Shown: positions 45,648-57,648, numbered from the stretch's first letter. The stretch: 64,000 bases of DNA from Sistotremastrum niveocremeum HHB9708 (GCA_001630475.1 KV419409.1:124001-188000); one strand, 5' to 3'. Numbers and translations are program-made. The notes: a model not told the origin generated them from the sequence alone.

Positions 45648-45749
45648 CCTTCAACGGGGTCGGAAGCGAAAAGTTTGGCGGCGAAGGGTATTGGGATCGG
45701 CAACTTCCTTTCCTTCGTCAACTACTATAGCAGGCGTCGAACGGTTTCT

Positions 45750-48340
45750 ATGTCTCATATACCGAGGCCAGCTAGTCCCAGGAAATCGACAACAGGAACT
45801 TTATCCAACCGAAATCCTTCTTCGTTGGGCCGTACTGTGGCGGCTAGTACGCCAACGAGGAAGCCAAATCCATTTGGCAACAGCCCTCGTGCCACACCGT
45901 CCACGATCAGAAATGTTCGCTCGAGGGCCAATCTTTCAGAGAAACCGGATACAGAGATAACGGAAGATACACACTCTTCATCTCACTTAAGCGTACGCGA
46001 CGCAATCGCGAGAAAACGCGCCGAGGCCAAGAAAGCTCAGGCGAGCCGTGCAGCAGGGGACGCAGAGGATGCGGTGTGGAATGGTGGCAGAGGATCTCCA
46101 GACAAGCCCGCGGAACAAGATGACGGAATGGACCTGAAGAGATGGAATGTAGTGGAGACTATTGACCGTGCTAGACTCACAGGTGAGTCCCGAGCCCGAA
46201 CGCTCGAGTTTCGACTGACTACGTTAGGGAGCCTAAATATTTCTTCCAGATTACTACACTCCATACCCCAATATCTCTTTGAATCGCATCTGGGCATCGT
46301 TCCAGAACCGTTGAAGAATGCGCCCCCCGAAGAGCACACCGCCAGGTCGGGGTCGGGGAAGACCATTTCTTCTTGGCAAGCACAAGACTTATCCGTTCTC
46401 AAAGCGCGCGATAATTCGATTCTCGAAATTCAACCTGAGATCGCGCTGTTCGGGAGTCTCAAATTGCTGGACGTGAGTCTACTCGGTTTTGTATCATATA
46501 TGCGCTTAAGAAATTGACCAGTTGCACAACAACAAATTGACTTCGCTGCCAGACTGCATCACAGATTTGGTTTATTTGACAAATCTGGATTTGTCACAGA
46601 ATCTTCTCACTTCACTTCCACGAAATCTTGCCAGTCTTCCCATGCTTGCTGCTCTCAGCGTCTCCCATAACCGGCTGCCCTACATTAGCTTTGATCTTGA
46701 GGTTACATCGACTCCCCGCTCATATCAAGACTCTTTCTTCACGCAAGTCGTTCCCCGTGCCACCGTGCCCTTCCCTCAGCTCGCGATTCTCGATGCCGCG
46801 CATAATCTGCTGACTGGCGAGTCGATGAAAGATGCCCCTTTCCCCAAGGCGTTAACGAAGGTCGACCTGTCAGGTAATAAACTGGGCAACGCTCGGGAAT
46901 TGTTCCAACGATTGGCGCAGCTTCATGAGTTACGTACATTGCTGCTTCAGTCGTGCGGATTCGACCTTCAAACGTTTGCATCCCCGGTTGTCACCTTAGA
47001 CTCCCAGAAGCCGTTCCCTCGCCTGGAGCTCCTCGACATGATGGACTCAGGTATAACGCCTGAGCAGATCAAACCGTTCTTGTCTGATCTTGCCTACTCC
47101 TGCGATGTCAACGAAGAGCGTAAACCTGGTGACATCCAGTTCATTCTCCATCAGCAGGTTAAAAAAGAGCAGTGGGAAATCGATATCGAGCGGCGCATCA
47201 GTCGTAAACAATCGGTGCGGAACTTGGCTTCTTCAAATAAGGAGACGACCGTCACGATTCCCGCTCCACCTCCTGCCCTGAAGGAAAGTTGGGAATTGGA
47301 GGCAGAGCAAGGCCTGTTGACAGAGGGTGGTCGCCGGAGAGCTCGTGCAATTGCTGCTCAACAGAACAAAGAGAAAGAGGCGCAAGCACCTGTTCACTCT
47401 GTGCCCTCCGAACCCGAGCTCTCGCCCAAACCCACGACCGCCTGTAGTCGTTCGCCCTCTCCAAATCGCGTACCTTCTTTGTCAGCGCATTATACCCAGT
47501 CTACTCTAACATTGCAACTACCATCTTCAAATCCCCGGCCGAAAGCTCACGCTCGAGCGTTCTCTCTTGTTGCAAATCTCGAGCCTTCCGGGTCTAAAGA
47601 AGATCTTTTGGTGCCGAATCCCACATTGCCCCTATCACTCATCTCGCAGCAAAGCTTTTCCAAGACCTTGCGAGTCTTAACACTCTCGAATCGACGGGTG
47701 GATACCTCTTTTATGCTCCCCGAATCCACCGAAAACCTTCTTCCCGCTCTTGACGAATTGAACATGGATGGATGTTCCCTCAACGACACCGTGGTCATAT
47801 CTCAAGACGGCCTTTCAGGAACTCGTTCGGAGCCTCTCCTGCAGGTCATCGCAAGGCTTTTTCCGTCGCTGTCAACGTTGAATCTCTCTTACAATCTCTT
47901 GACTACACTCAATGGTGCAGATGCCCTCATCATTCCAGATTGGGACAAGCGCCGAAAAGGTCTCAAAGTCTTCCGACTGCAAGGCAACCGCCTTGCCGAT
48001 ATCGAGGCTTTGGAGGCGGTGGCCGAAGGATGGAAGGACGAGAAGAAGGTAGATGGCTGGAGGCTTGAAGAGCTGGATTTGAGAGAGAATGAAATCGCAA
48101 AATTACCACCGACTCTCGGACTCTTGCCCTTGGATGTTTTACTTGTGGAAGGAAACTTGTAAGCGCCGCTCCTGTATATCCACCGCGCCTTGTTCATCGT
48201 TCTGCTAGATTCCGAGTGCCGGGACGAAGAGTTTGGGAACGTGAAGGTATGTATCTATTGCTCATCTTACGGCCAAAGCTATAAGCGAATGTCTAGGTAC
48301 CAAGGGTCTATTGCTATGGCTGAAGCAGCGAATAGCATGA
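45750..48340 (+). CDS. Leucine-rich-repeat protein with disordered N-terminus
   Basis: Five exons, 45750-46182, 46228-46472, 46522-48158, 48209-48246 and 48297-48340, give 798 residues. Residues 1-140 are disordered and basic, with SPR/TP motifs, then a short coiled stretch 'RKRAEAKKAQASRAAGDAED'. LRRs start near residue 145 (LTGSLNISSRLLHSIPQYLF) and continue as 'KLTSLPDCITDLVYLTNLDL' and 'NLLTSLP'. After a variable Pro/Ser insert (about 470-580), more repeats follow (LRVLTLSNRRVD, LSTLNLSYNLLTTL, LEELDLRENEIAKLP). The C-terminus is 'FRVPGRRVWEREGTKGLLLW', a conserved cap of this fungal LRR family (resembling LRRC40-type proteins). A scaffold role is likely; partners are unknown. Intron 1 is only 45 nt and in frame, so its splicing is inferred from the sites and branch-point-like gactgac. 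Confidence 0.85.
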
Positions 48341-48459
48341 ACCTTTGTGCATGATTAGTCAATTAATGAGTGGTAGAGATTTCTTTAATACAGCAAGGCG
48401 AAGAGGAGGTTTCCTGAACATACAAATCGGGAATAAGTGTTTATAGTGTTTAGAACGGT

Positions 48460-51193
48460 TTAGTTGTCCTTCGTCCGCTCTTCAAGCACATCTTCCCCGA
48501 AAGGATCGGATGCTTGTTCAAGCCACATGTCGTGATAAAGCCCTCCGGCCCGCAGCAGTGATTCATGAGTGCCTTGTTCCACGACTTCGCCATCGCGAAG
48601 AACGATGATAAGGTCTGCAAAGAGAATAGTCAGAGCACCAACAGTGCCGACGAACGAGCACCTCTTACCAGCTTCAACTACTGTGCGTAATCTGGATTGA
48701 CAGAAACGTTAAGGCATTGGAGTATAGCAAGCGATCGTAATACATACCGATGAGCAATGAAGATGCTTGTCCGTTGTCTATTCAGGAGTGTTTCGTTCAC
48801 GTTTCTCATGAGTTCATTTTCGGTGACGCTATCCAACGCCGAAGTCTACAATGAAGACTTGTCAGCAGGTCGCCAAGCTTACGCAGTCAATGTGCTTACT
48901 GCTTCATCAAAGAATAAGATTGGAGGATCCTTCAATAATACGCGGGCCACAGCCAACCTCTGCTTCTCGCCACCTGATATCATCAAGCCCCTCTCGCCAA
49001 CCGTTGTCTGATATTTGTCGGGTAGTCTCATAATGGTGTCATGCACATTGGCCTTCTTCGCTGCTTCCACTACTTCTTCATCACTAGCACTGAGCCGTCC
49101 ATACCGGATATTGTGCAAGATGTCGTTGTGGAAAAGTGGCGTATCCTGAGGAACCACGCCAATATTCTTCCTCAAGCTGTCCATTTGAACATCCTGAGTA
49201 TCTTGGTCGTCGATCAGGATGTGGCCAGACGAAGGATCGTAGAAGCGATAGAGGAGACGGAAGACTGTCGATTTGCCGCATCCTGAAGGTCCAACGATGG
49301 CCACTTTCTTCCCGGCAGGTATAGTGAAGGACAGGTCTTTGAAGATAGGCCGATTGGGGTTGTACGCAAAATTGACGTTCTCGAACCGGATTGAACCGCC
49401 TCTCAACTCAAGAGCTTTAGCGCCTGGCTTGTCCTATCGACCAAAATTGAGCATGCATTAGATGCTATGGATGGGAATGGACAGAGGGCTTACAGCTGGG
49501 GGTTGATTCTGTGTCTGTAGGTTGAAAAGAACCTCCATGTCGAGTAAGCTTTGGCGCATTTCTCTGTAAATCGAGCCCAAAAAGTTGAGAGGAAGTGATA
49601 ACTGGAAAACCAGTTGGTTTGCCATAACAAGATCGCCGACAGTCATCGTGCCTAACATTCAAAGATCGAAATCAGTATGGGCGCTTGTATCATTGAGAGA
49701 CGAGCCAGTACCGTTGACTACTCCCTGAGCCGCGAGGAACATCATAAGTGTCAAGGAAGTCGAGTAAATGATGTTTTGGCCGGAGTTTAAGAAGGCCAGC
49801 GAGGTTGCGATTTTAAGTGACGACTTTTCGTAGGACTTGAGATGCTTGTCATATTGGGCGATCTCATAGGCCTCGTTGTTGAAGTGCTGAGACAAACTTG
49901 TGAGACGGGACCGACGATTTGACAACGAAATTTACCTTGACTGCTTCATAGTTGATCAATGAATCTACGGCTGTTGTTGCAGCCTTGTTATCCGCTACAT
50001 TTGCTTCTCGCCGAAATTGGGTTCTGGGGTACATATTGAACATAACAACGATCGTGATGGAGCATAACCCTGACATACCTCCATGCAGTCGTTTTGACAG
50101 TAAACCAGGTATACGCAGCCATAGTCACTGAAGTCAGAACGGCAAATTCCCAGCCAAACTTATAGCTCTGTCATTCCTGATTAGCAAGTGAACAGTACCA
50201 AAGAGTAATCGAGATTACCAGAATGCCGCACACCATAGATATCTCCAGCGCTGTAGGCACTATTCGAAAGATGATAGCTGACAGCAGGAATGTGATGCCC
50301 CTAGTGCGGAATGAGTGATTAAAGCGAAGCTCGAACAAGTAAATACTTACTTCGTTCCTCGATCAATCGCTCTTGTGAGCCCACCAGTCTGTCTCGAAAG
50401 ATGAAATTTCAAGTCGAGATTCAGAAGATGTCCGAAAGTCTCTCTTGCGACCTTCCTGATCGCTCTCTGACCGACATTGGCAAATACTGCATTCAGAAGC
50501 TCAGAGAACAGGGTAGCACCGATCCGAGCAGTTCCGTCTAGCTTATGCGATATAGTTGTGAATAGTGGATATCCATGTCATAAGAGCACTTACAAGCCAA
50601 GATAAGGGATCCCGCCAAAATCCACACCGTGGACTCGGAGGTCATTTCAATGTTCAGAGCATCAATCACGTTCTTGAAGATGAGGGGGACTTGGACATTG
50701 CATATCTTTTCAGACGCGGTCAGAGGACGAAGCATATGTATGCATAAACACTCACTTTCGCAGCAAGTAGCAACCCAAGACCTCCCAATACTCTTGCTTT
50801 GACACCCCAATCGTTTGGAGGCCATATATTGACCGTCAAACGCTTCAAAATCGCCCAGTCTTTTGCCCTCTGCTCTGCTCTGGTCAAGTGCTTCGCATCC
50901 GACCCCAGATCTACTTTGGCAGTTACATCGACAGTTGGTGGTGAAGCCGGCGTGGTCGTTTGACTCGATGGAGGTTTCGCAGTCGTGCTGGTTTTGGGCC
51001 TGGCAAAAGGTCGTAACTGTGTCGTGTCCCGGGGATACAATGAAGGTCTCCGCTGGGGCGCAAATGTCGACGTCTGTCCTATATGGTATGTGGAGAACGC
51101 TCTGCTGCTTGCTCGTACGTTAGGGAAGCAGAAAGACAGTGTCGGCTGTTGAGCTCGGCAGGCGAGCGAGCGGACCTGGGCCACCGACACCAT
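48460..51193 (-). CDS. ATM1: Mitochondrial ABC transporter Atm1 (ABCB7 family)
   Basis: A minus-strand gene with about a dozen exons, coding from ATG 51193 to TAA 48462-48460. The N-terminus is a mitochondrial presequence rich in Arg/Ser ([17 protein letters not shown]). Then come '[20 protein letters not shown]' and the membrane domain, with the Atm1-typical segments '[13 protein letters not shown]', '[10 protein letters not shown]', '[19 protein letters not shown]' and 'LAFLNSGQN'. The nucleotide-binding domain has Walker [10 protein letters not shown], signature ISGGEKQR, Walker B ILFFDEA, then the D-loop TSALDSV across an intron, and the H-loop in IAHR. By family it is a half-size exporter of the mitochondrial inner membrane that sends a glutathione-linked sulfur/iron-sulfur precursor to the cytosol. 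The C-terminal tail is [13 protein letters not shown]. It converges with the LRR gene, 119 bp apart. Confidence 0.95.
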
Positions 51194-51682
51194 AGTCCTT
51201 GCTGAGGAACCTTCCCAATATTCTGGGCTGCCAGGGGGTATTGGACAACCCGGGGTTGGGAATAATAGATACTAAGAAGATGGCGACCAAGATGAGTTAC
51301 CCTAGAATGTTATTGCTGTATGGCAAAAGATGGCGTATGTCGTGCGAACAGATTTCTCCTTCGTCGGTTCGGACTCGGATTACCGGAGAGCTGATAAGAT
51401 TAGAGGCCGGCCGAAGATCGTAATATTCGTTCATACTAAGTTACTCCAGTCGTTGAATATTCTACACGTCAGAGATAGTGAAATGTAAAGAAGAGGGCTC
51501 CAGAGCTCATACAGAGAAATATGATACAGAAATTGGGCGAGAACGGGAACTTAGGAGGGTTGGCCAATTGGACCGGTAAGCTCAGACAGAGCTAAGAAGT
51601 GCGATTATATCGATGGCCTGAGCCCTACGAATGCCCTGACATGACACCACGCCAGCTATGCTGTTTTTGGGAGGTATACAGC
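51194..51682. other. Intergenic, ATM1 promoter side
   Basis: Between the ATM1 start and the 3' end of the SUR7-like gene. No gene or clear element. Confidence 0.55.
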
Positions 51683-52527
51683 TTAGACGTTGTACGCGAT
51701 ATACGGCGAAGCACGGCCGAATCGTCCTCTGAAAACCGAACCGCATCCGGAATTCAGAGTCATGAGGAAGAGAATGATCATAGCAACAAGAGCCATCCAG
51801 AACTATGAGAAATCAATGCTCAGCTGAGTAAAATTCACTAATGATGTCTGAAAAGCTCACCAAAGGTCCATAGGTTGCGTGGAAGCCATCGCGCTTAAAG
51901 CGATGTTGAGCAGTCACAAATAACGCGATTGTGAATATATATGCCACGAATGTTGTGATGAACGAGATGAGGGCGAGGATTGAATAGATGGGTGAAGGGA
52001 ACATTTTGGGTCTTCCGGTTCATAGCAAAGGTAGGAGAGATGCCGCAGCCAGAAACGTGAAGGCAGTAGCTGCATTCCCCAAGAACCATCAGTAATTGGA
52101 AGTTTCATTCAGGAATGTACAGACCTATAGGGTAGAATATCATCACTTTTGTGAGCCATACGATGATATCAGGATCCCAAGAATAGCCAACGCTTCATAA
52201 TCGAACGATGAGATCAATATACCAGATTACCAAAAAAGAAAGGACAAAACTTACTGCGCAGAACCCGAACATGGACCTTGATTATCTAGACACCATCCCC
52301 ATCCACCAAACTTCACGCCGCCCGCAATATCGGCATGCAGGAAGTAGAACGTCGAGACGAGCGGTACAGAGAATGTACACAGGATCCTATGGCACATAAT
52401 CAATTCCAAAAATATTTCGTTAGCTCTGATTCGTACATGACACGAGGACGAAAGCTCGAGTGACTCACAGCAGGACGAACGCAGCAAATGTCAGTAAAAA
52501 GGCTGGAGGGATGGGGTTGATAGGCAT
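51683..52527 (-). CDS. SUR7/PalI-like four-helix membrane protein (frame interrupted by a TGA)
   Basis: Coding exons run on the minus strand from ATG 52527 (MPINPIPPAFLLTFAAFVLL) to TAA 51685-51683. Four membrane segments are visible: the N-terminal one; 'PLVSTFYFLHADIAGG', a bend into the extracellular loop with 'WGWCLDNQGPCSGS' (a two-Cys W-x-x-C loop typical of the SUR7/claudin-like group); then 'ATAFTFLAAASLLPLL'; and 'ILALISFITTFVAYIFTIALF' followed by 'FWMALVAMIILFLMT'. The family acts in plasma-membrane domains and pH/stress sensing. Odd point: between the second and third exon groups there is an in-frame TGA at 52022-52020, followed directly by a frame that continues the same protein (GRPKMFPSPIYS...). 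Either an unusual 45-nt intron (GTTTCT...GAAG) removes it, or the gene is broken. Confidence 0.65.
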
Positions 52528-53222
52528 CTCTCAGCAAGGGATATGTTGCTCAGGAAAGTCAGAAATAGTAGGTTTGTGCTCGTCGCAGAGGTCGTAAGGA
52601 TGTCGTAACTGTGGTGGAGACACTGGATAGAGTTACTGCTCGCTTGGGAAATTTCAACATATCATCTTGGGCGCTAAGAACACGTGCATCATTCATTGTC
52701 TAGATCTTGCTTCCGTCATTCTTGCTTGTTTGGGAAGTCCCACTTCTGCTTTTCAGTGGGTTGCTATGCCGCCTTTCCGTTTAGCATTGGAAGTTGGGGA
52801 GGAGAAGAAGAGCAAAGGATGAGGTATAATCTTATACTTGAGCAATAGCAATAAATCCGTATATACAAGATTTCGTTCTCTTCCAAACGCTTCAGAGAGC
52901 AATAGACGTTGCAAGTCGCAACAGACGTGGCATGCATGGGAAGGGGATGGGGTAGATAGTAAGGACAAGTGAAGACGAAGGAGGAAGAGAGAGATTGTAG
53001 TGATAGCACAAGCACAACAAAGCATTTCTTACAACGTACAAAAGACAAGGCCGCAATCGCGAGAGAAGCCATCGAAGAAACACAACAAAAGTCCGCAAGT
53101 CTCGCGACGAGAGCTGAAATAGATTAGATAAAAAATTGACGCGGTGATTATCACAATAGATAGGGCAGCCTGAGGGAGGCAATGGCGGACGCTGCTGAGC
53201 GTCCAGACGTCGGGTCGGTGAA
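52528..53222. other. Intergenic
   Basis: Between the SUR7-like start and the end of the Whi5-like gene. The minus-strand frames near 53000 are long CT/GA-biased low-complexity and not convincing. This is likely the 3' UTR of the Whi5-like gene plus a promoter. Confidence 0.5.
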
Positions 53223-54840
53223 TTAACTGGGCAGATTTATTCCAGCGGCCAGACCAGACGGTGGAGGCATCGAATTAGCGTTTGCAGTCCGCGTCGATCG
53301 TTCATTGCTGGACGCCCTCCGAATACTGTCTGTATCCATTCTATCCGAATCAGCAGCGAGATCCTCGAATAATCTTCTTCCTCTCGCTTCAGCCCGCTTT
53401 CCTCCATTCCACTGAGGTATAACAGCAGGCGAAGGAGACACGTTCAAGTACTCGCTTAATCGGAATCCATTACCACCGCGGCTCGGAGTCGCTCGTGGCG
53501 TCAATGGCGACTGATGCATAGGACTCGCGGGTGGTGGCGATCTTGGCGATCGAGAAAGTGAACCTGAACGGCCGGCAGGAGGCGTCTTGTGCCGCTCGTC
53601 CGGAAATGGAAATGGCACAGATGATATCTGTGAGCCATTCACCAACGTCATAGTTGACGACTGCGATGGCGGTTGAGAGAAAGATATCTCGGTTCTATCG
53701 TCCGCGTCCATCTCGTCGTTTTGGAGATTACCAGTGCTGTTCGGTCTTTCGGAAGGCAACGTCGCGCTGGGGAACAAAACCTTTCCTGTACCGAGGACGG
53801 CTGGACGATGATCGGTAGGTTTCCGACGGGCAGGCGAAGGGGAAGTGGCTAGGAACATCATCAATTCTGCAGCTTCCTGATCAGCCACGTCGTCTTTTCG
53901 TTCTCGGGGAGTTTTGGGGGTAGCCGGCGTCGCTGTTCTGTGCGTCGGTATGGGATGATCGCCCAGGAGCACGTTCCCCGACGTTGACGCGTTGCTCGAG
54001 GTCCTCGATAACGATCTTTCGCCATCAGAGGGATTCGATCGCGAAGAGAACATTAGGTTCGTCAAAGTCGCTGCGGCTTTGATGTCATCTCGCGCCGTGG
54101 GAACGTCATGCAGGATCTCGTTCCTGTCCTTCATTGATCTACCCTTTCGGTGAGTCCGCGAACGAGGGGAAGGTATTGGCGGAGGTGGAGGGGGAAATGC
54201 GGACGAAAATGACTGAGCTTTGGTTCGGATAGGCGAGGGCTTTGAGCGTTTGTTGGGAGGAGATAGTATAGAGGCATAAAGTGAATGCGATGGATCATCC
54301 GAAGGTCTAGGGGTAGGAGTCGCGCCGCGTTCGATTTCGGAAGCTAGGCGCTTCGCATTCGCGGCATTCGGTGTGCTGGAGGGAGGGGTGATCTTGGCTT
54401 CGAGCTCGTCCATAGGGACATTGATAGCATTGTGGGCGGCTTTGAATGTGGCGAAACCCAAACGTGCGCGTAGCGCGTGACTCAACTGCACGAAGAGATG
54501 ATGGTCAATAAATGCCATATTGAAAGGGGATCATGACAAGAAGATGGCCAGGCAAGAAATCCTTCATTGTAAGACGCATATAGGCACCTAACGTTGGCTC
54601 AGAACATGCAGGACATGTTCCGCAGCTGATAGGGCTGGCTTCAACGCGTCTGCAACCAGGACGTGCCTGGCAGGTGGAGGCGAACAAGACGAAGACACTA
54701 ACCTTTGAAGCCTCCATCCTCGCATTCAATCTATTGATAGCATCACTCCTATCTTCCTCTCCGGTTTGTGCGTAAGGTGCAATGGCAATGGGCATATTGA
54801 TGGACGAGTTGGTAGTGGCGCTGGATGGGCTTGTCGTCAT
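53223..54840 (-). CDS. Candidate Whi5/Nrm1-like G1/S repressor (GTB-motif protein)
   Basis: Two exons, 54840-54703 and 54485-53223, joined in phase, give 466 residues. The long intron (217 nt) could hide another small exon, since the intervening sequence has an open helical-looking segment (EHVLHVLSQ) I could not place. The protein is mostly disordered, rich in Ser/Pro/Thr, with many SP/TP sites such as 'SPRSPPPASPMHQSPLTPR', as expected of a CDK target. A short helical motif 'EAAELMMFLATSPSPARR' at about 250 resembles the GTB motif by which Whi5 and Nrm1 bind SBF/MBF. A similar 'AAATLTNLMFSSRS' precedes it. An N-terminal helical block ends 'ALRARLGFATFKAAHN'. That it is coding is solid. The Whi5/Nrm1 family call rests on the short motif and layout only. 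Confidence 0.55.
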
Positions 54841-55407
54841 CGACAGCTGTTAAAATTTAACCAAGAACAATGCAAGACTGTCGACAGTCAGGGGTGCAGA
54901 ACGCCGTGTAGAACGCTCTTGATGAGCTGGAGGGTGTTCCCAGGCGAAGGGGGCAATGGTGTGGTGGCGGCTTGTGAAGAGACGAGAAGAGCGCGACGCG
55001 ACTAAACTCACGCGCCTCCGACGCAGCCCTGTTTCAATCGACCCGGCTCGGCGGAGCACCCAAACACGTAAACAGGCAAATACGTACAAATAGTCAATTT
55101 TAGCCGTTTACCCGTTCCAGGAACATTACAATAATTTCGGAATCTCTTCTTCACGCCATCTCATCGCAACCAGGAGCGCGACAATGTCTGTATGAAAATT
55201 GCCTGGGAACAGTTTCTCTTTCATTTGCACAACTCAGTCGGGAAATCACACGTGAACTCAACACGAGGCTCGCCCAATCAACACCCGATCCGAAACTCCT
55301 GAATCGGAGAAAATTTTTAAGGACATATCCGACCCACGTCGCATGCAACCCCCTCCAGCTCATTGTTCTTGCTTTCCACAATTTAAGCCAGAATTGGGAG
55401 CATTGAC
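54841..55407. other. Intergenic
   Basis: 5' flank of the Whi5-like gene. Contains only short Arg/Ser-biased frames on both strands, none convincing. Confidence 0.5.
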
Positions 55408-56126
55408 TCATCCGTTTTGTTTCGTTTCCTGACCGGACGCCTTGCCAGGTCGGTGAGTGGGCGCCAAGGCGGAAGTATCCCGGTCACATACGGTGATAGA
55501 CTCACTAACGCCGCTGTTCGGCGTCTCGATACCCGTAAACCAATCCGAGACCGACCACTGGCCGCCCAGCGCCAGGTTCGCGTCAGGAGAGCCAATCGAA
55601 GTTTTTTGATCACTCGGAACAATCAACTAAGTCTTAACCTCTTCATGCTAATTGAAAATCAATCAAAGGAGTGTTATTTTTTGAGATTACCTCGGTCTTC
55701 ATTGAGTCAGTGAGTCCCACTGTGCACCTCTCACAGCATTCAGCGGCAAAGCCTCGAAGAGTCAATGAAGATCAGAAAGAGTTTCTAGAAAGGACGGATA
55801 AAAGGTTGGCTATGATACAGTGCGCAGGGTCAGGGATTTGAAGTCACATCCAATAATCCCTGAGTACCGTAATCGAGAGCCGTCGAGAAGGCCGTCAAAT
55901 CAGGATGTGAAGAGTCGCCGGACGTGCGGTAGACAATGCTTGAGTCCCTGTAGTCGTTCGCGGAGATTCCATTATCCCAGAACAGTGAAGTAGATCCGCT
56001 GGCAGCTCCGCAGTCGCCAACTTGGATATAGATTAGCTGAATGGGTTGTGAAGCGGCATACTCAAGATGACGGTCACTGAGATAGATCTTAGCACCCGGC
56101 GAAAGTCTTGTAGAAGCAGTATCGTT
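55408..56126 (-). pseudogene. Orphan coding-like fragments, unrecognised
   Basis: Two protein-like stretches on the minus strand. The first, 56126-55830, reads 'KIYLSDRHLEYAASQPIQ' and later 'GDCGAASGSTSLFWDNG', ending DVTSNP and a stop. An in-frame stop lies just upstream, so it would have to be a last exon. The second, 55626-55408, reads 'GGQWSVSDWFTGIETPNSG'. Their composition (Gly, Ser, Trp, Asp, few charged runs) suits secreted proteins. I cannot link them to a start or to each other. Either a degraded gene or exons of a gene I could not assemble. Confidence 0.35.
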
Positions 56127-56892
56127 CTCACAATTGAATCACAAGCAAGGGTTCGTATTGTCGCGGTACCGTGCACCCCTTGACTCGAGAAAGGTGACGA
56201 AGGGTGACATCCCAGTCGAAGGCGCGCTGGTTGTTCAATAATCATTTTTCTGGGAATAAATGAAGGGCTGAATCTTTGCTTACGGAGAATATAGCCCTTG
56301 GTTTAATGGGAGAGGCTCACTCCTGGATCATACTAAGATCGGGACACCCTAAAAATGGGTGTGATAGACTCCCGTCAACGAGTGGGTTGTGAGATTTGAG
56401 TCTAGCCCCCATATAATTGAAGAGACGGGGCCTTCCTCCAAATTACGTGATTCTTCAGTACTATAGTCTCCTTAGTGAGGAAGATACAATGCTGAAAATT
56501 CACAAGGACGAGCCGAATTGGTGGTACAGTCCCTTCCAAAGAAAAGGTCGTAAAATGACATCCAACGATAGGCAGCGTGTGTGTAGGAAGCCATTCTCGA
56601 CTAGAGGAGGAACAGATTTCATAGAATGGTCTAGGTATTATATCCAGCATCGGTATCAGTCTACCTGATGCGTGCTGCCAGTGGCCCACGGATGCGTCGC
56701 TTCGAAAGCTGCCCAGTACCGTGTCCCATGGAATTTCCTGAGTGCCATAAGTAAGATATTATGATCTGAAAAACTGGGGAAAGCTGCAGGTAGCTAGTCT
56801 CAATATGCAGATAAACCTTCAAGCTTGATCATGAACGTTGAAAGCGACGTCCAGGCGGGAGCATCGAGCTTACGTCAGCATTTGTCCTTGCC
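56127..56892. other. Intergenic, SDH3 promoter side
   Basis: No supportable gene. Upstream exons of the orphan fragments could lie here, but I found no splice chain. Confidence 0.4.
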
Positions 56893-57648
56893 ATGAGCTA
56901 TCGTGCAGTCGGGCTGGGTTCAACCCTCAGAAGGAACATCCTCGCTTCCCGTAATGGTGGGTTTCTCGTGGAATGTGCATATAACACCTGTCTGATCATC
57001 GTCTGCAGCGTCTGTCACTGGACGTGTCCTTGTACGAACACTCGCACCTCGACGGTCGGTCCAGCTCCCTTAGCTCAGATCTCAGTCCTGACGAACCTCA
57101 ACAGCCTCATCCAAACGGAAAGCGTGACTGAAAGTGCATCTCGGGACATCTTGAACGCCCAAAGACTTAAGCGTCCATCGAGCCCTCACTTCACCATCTA
57201 CCAGCCCCAACTCACCTGGATTGGAAGTATCGCCAACAGAATCACAGGTTCTGCACTCAGCGTTTGTACGTGACCCCTCATGCAGACCTTGTCCAAACAC
57301 TCATTATTATGTTGAAGTGCTCTATGGATTCTCATTGGCGTATCTCATCAGTCCCGCTTTCGGAATGCCCTTCGACAGCGCCGCCGTCATTTCTCTCGTC
57401 CACGATCTTCCCGGCTGGGTCAAGTTGACAGGCAAAGCCCTCCTCGCTGCCCCATTCACGTTCCACTCATTCAACGGATTGAGACATCTGGCATGGGACT
57501 CAGGCAAATGTGAGTCTCCTATATCCTCGCTCTCCCTACCTCTAATGACGATTCTGCTTCAGTTTTGACACTCAAAGGTGCCTACTCCTCCGGATATGCG
57601 GTCCTTGGTGCTACAGCAGTCTCGACGATCGCTCTCATTCTCATTTGA
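56893..57648 (+). CDS. SDH3: Succinate dehydrogenase cytochrome b subunit (complex II)
   Basis: Five exons, 56893-56956, 57009-57031, 57079-57265, 57318-57509 and 57563-57648, give 183 residues. The hallmark '[20 protein letters not shown]' and '[20 protein letters not shown]' start the membrane domain. '[18 protein letters not shown]' holds the heme b histidine. Three membrane helices end in '[11 protein letters not shown]'. The protein anchors the iron-sulfur and flavoprotein subunits in the inner mitochondrial membrane and helps form the ubiquinone site. The N-terminus is a mitochondrial presequence ([20 protein letters not shown]). The intron 57032-57078 (47 nt) is inferred to restore frame. 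Without it exon 2 would read '[11 protein letters not shown]', itself presequence-like, then hit a stop, so the presequence splicing deserves checking. Confidence 0.9.

Noticed and set aside
52753-53182. Overlapping Leu/Ser-rich minus-strand frames
   Set aside because: Three frames are open at once in a composition-biased tract, with no coherent exon chain.
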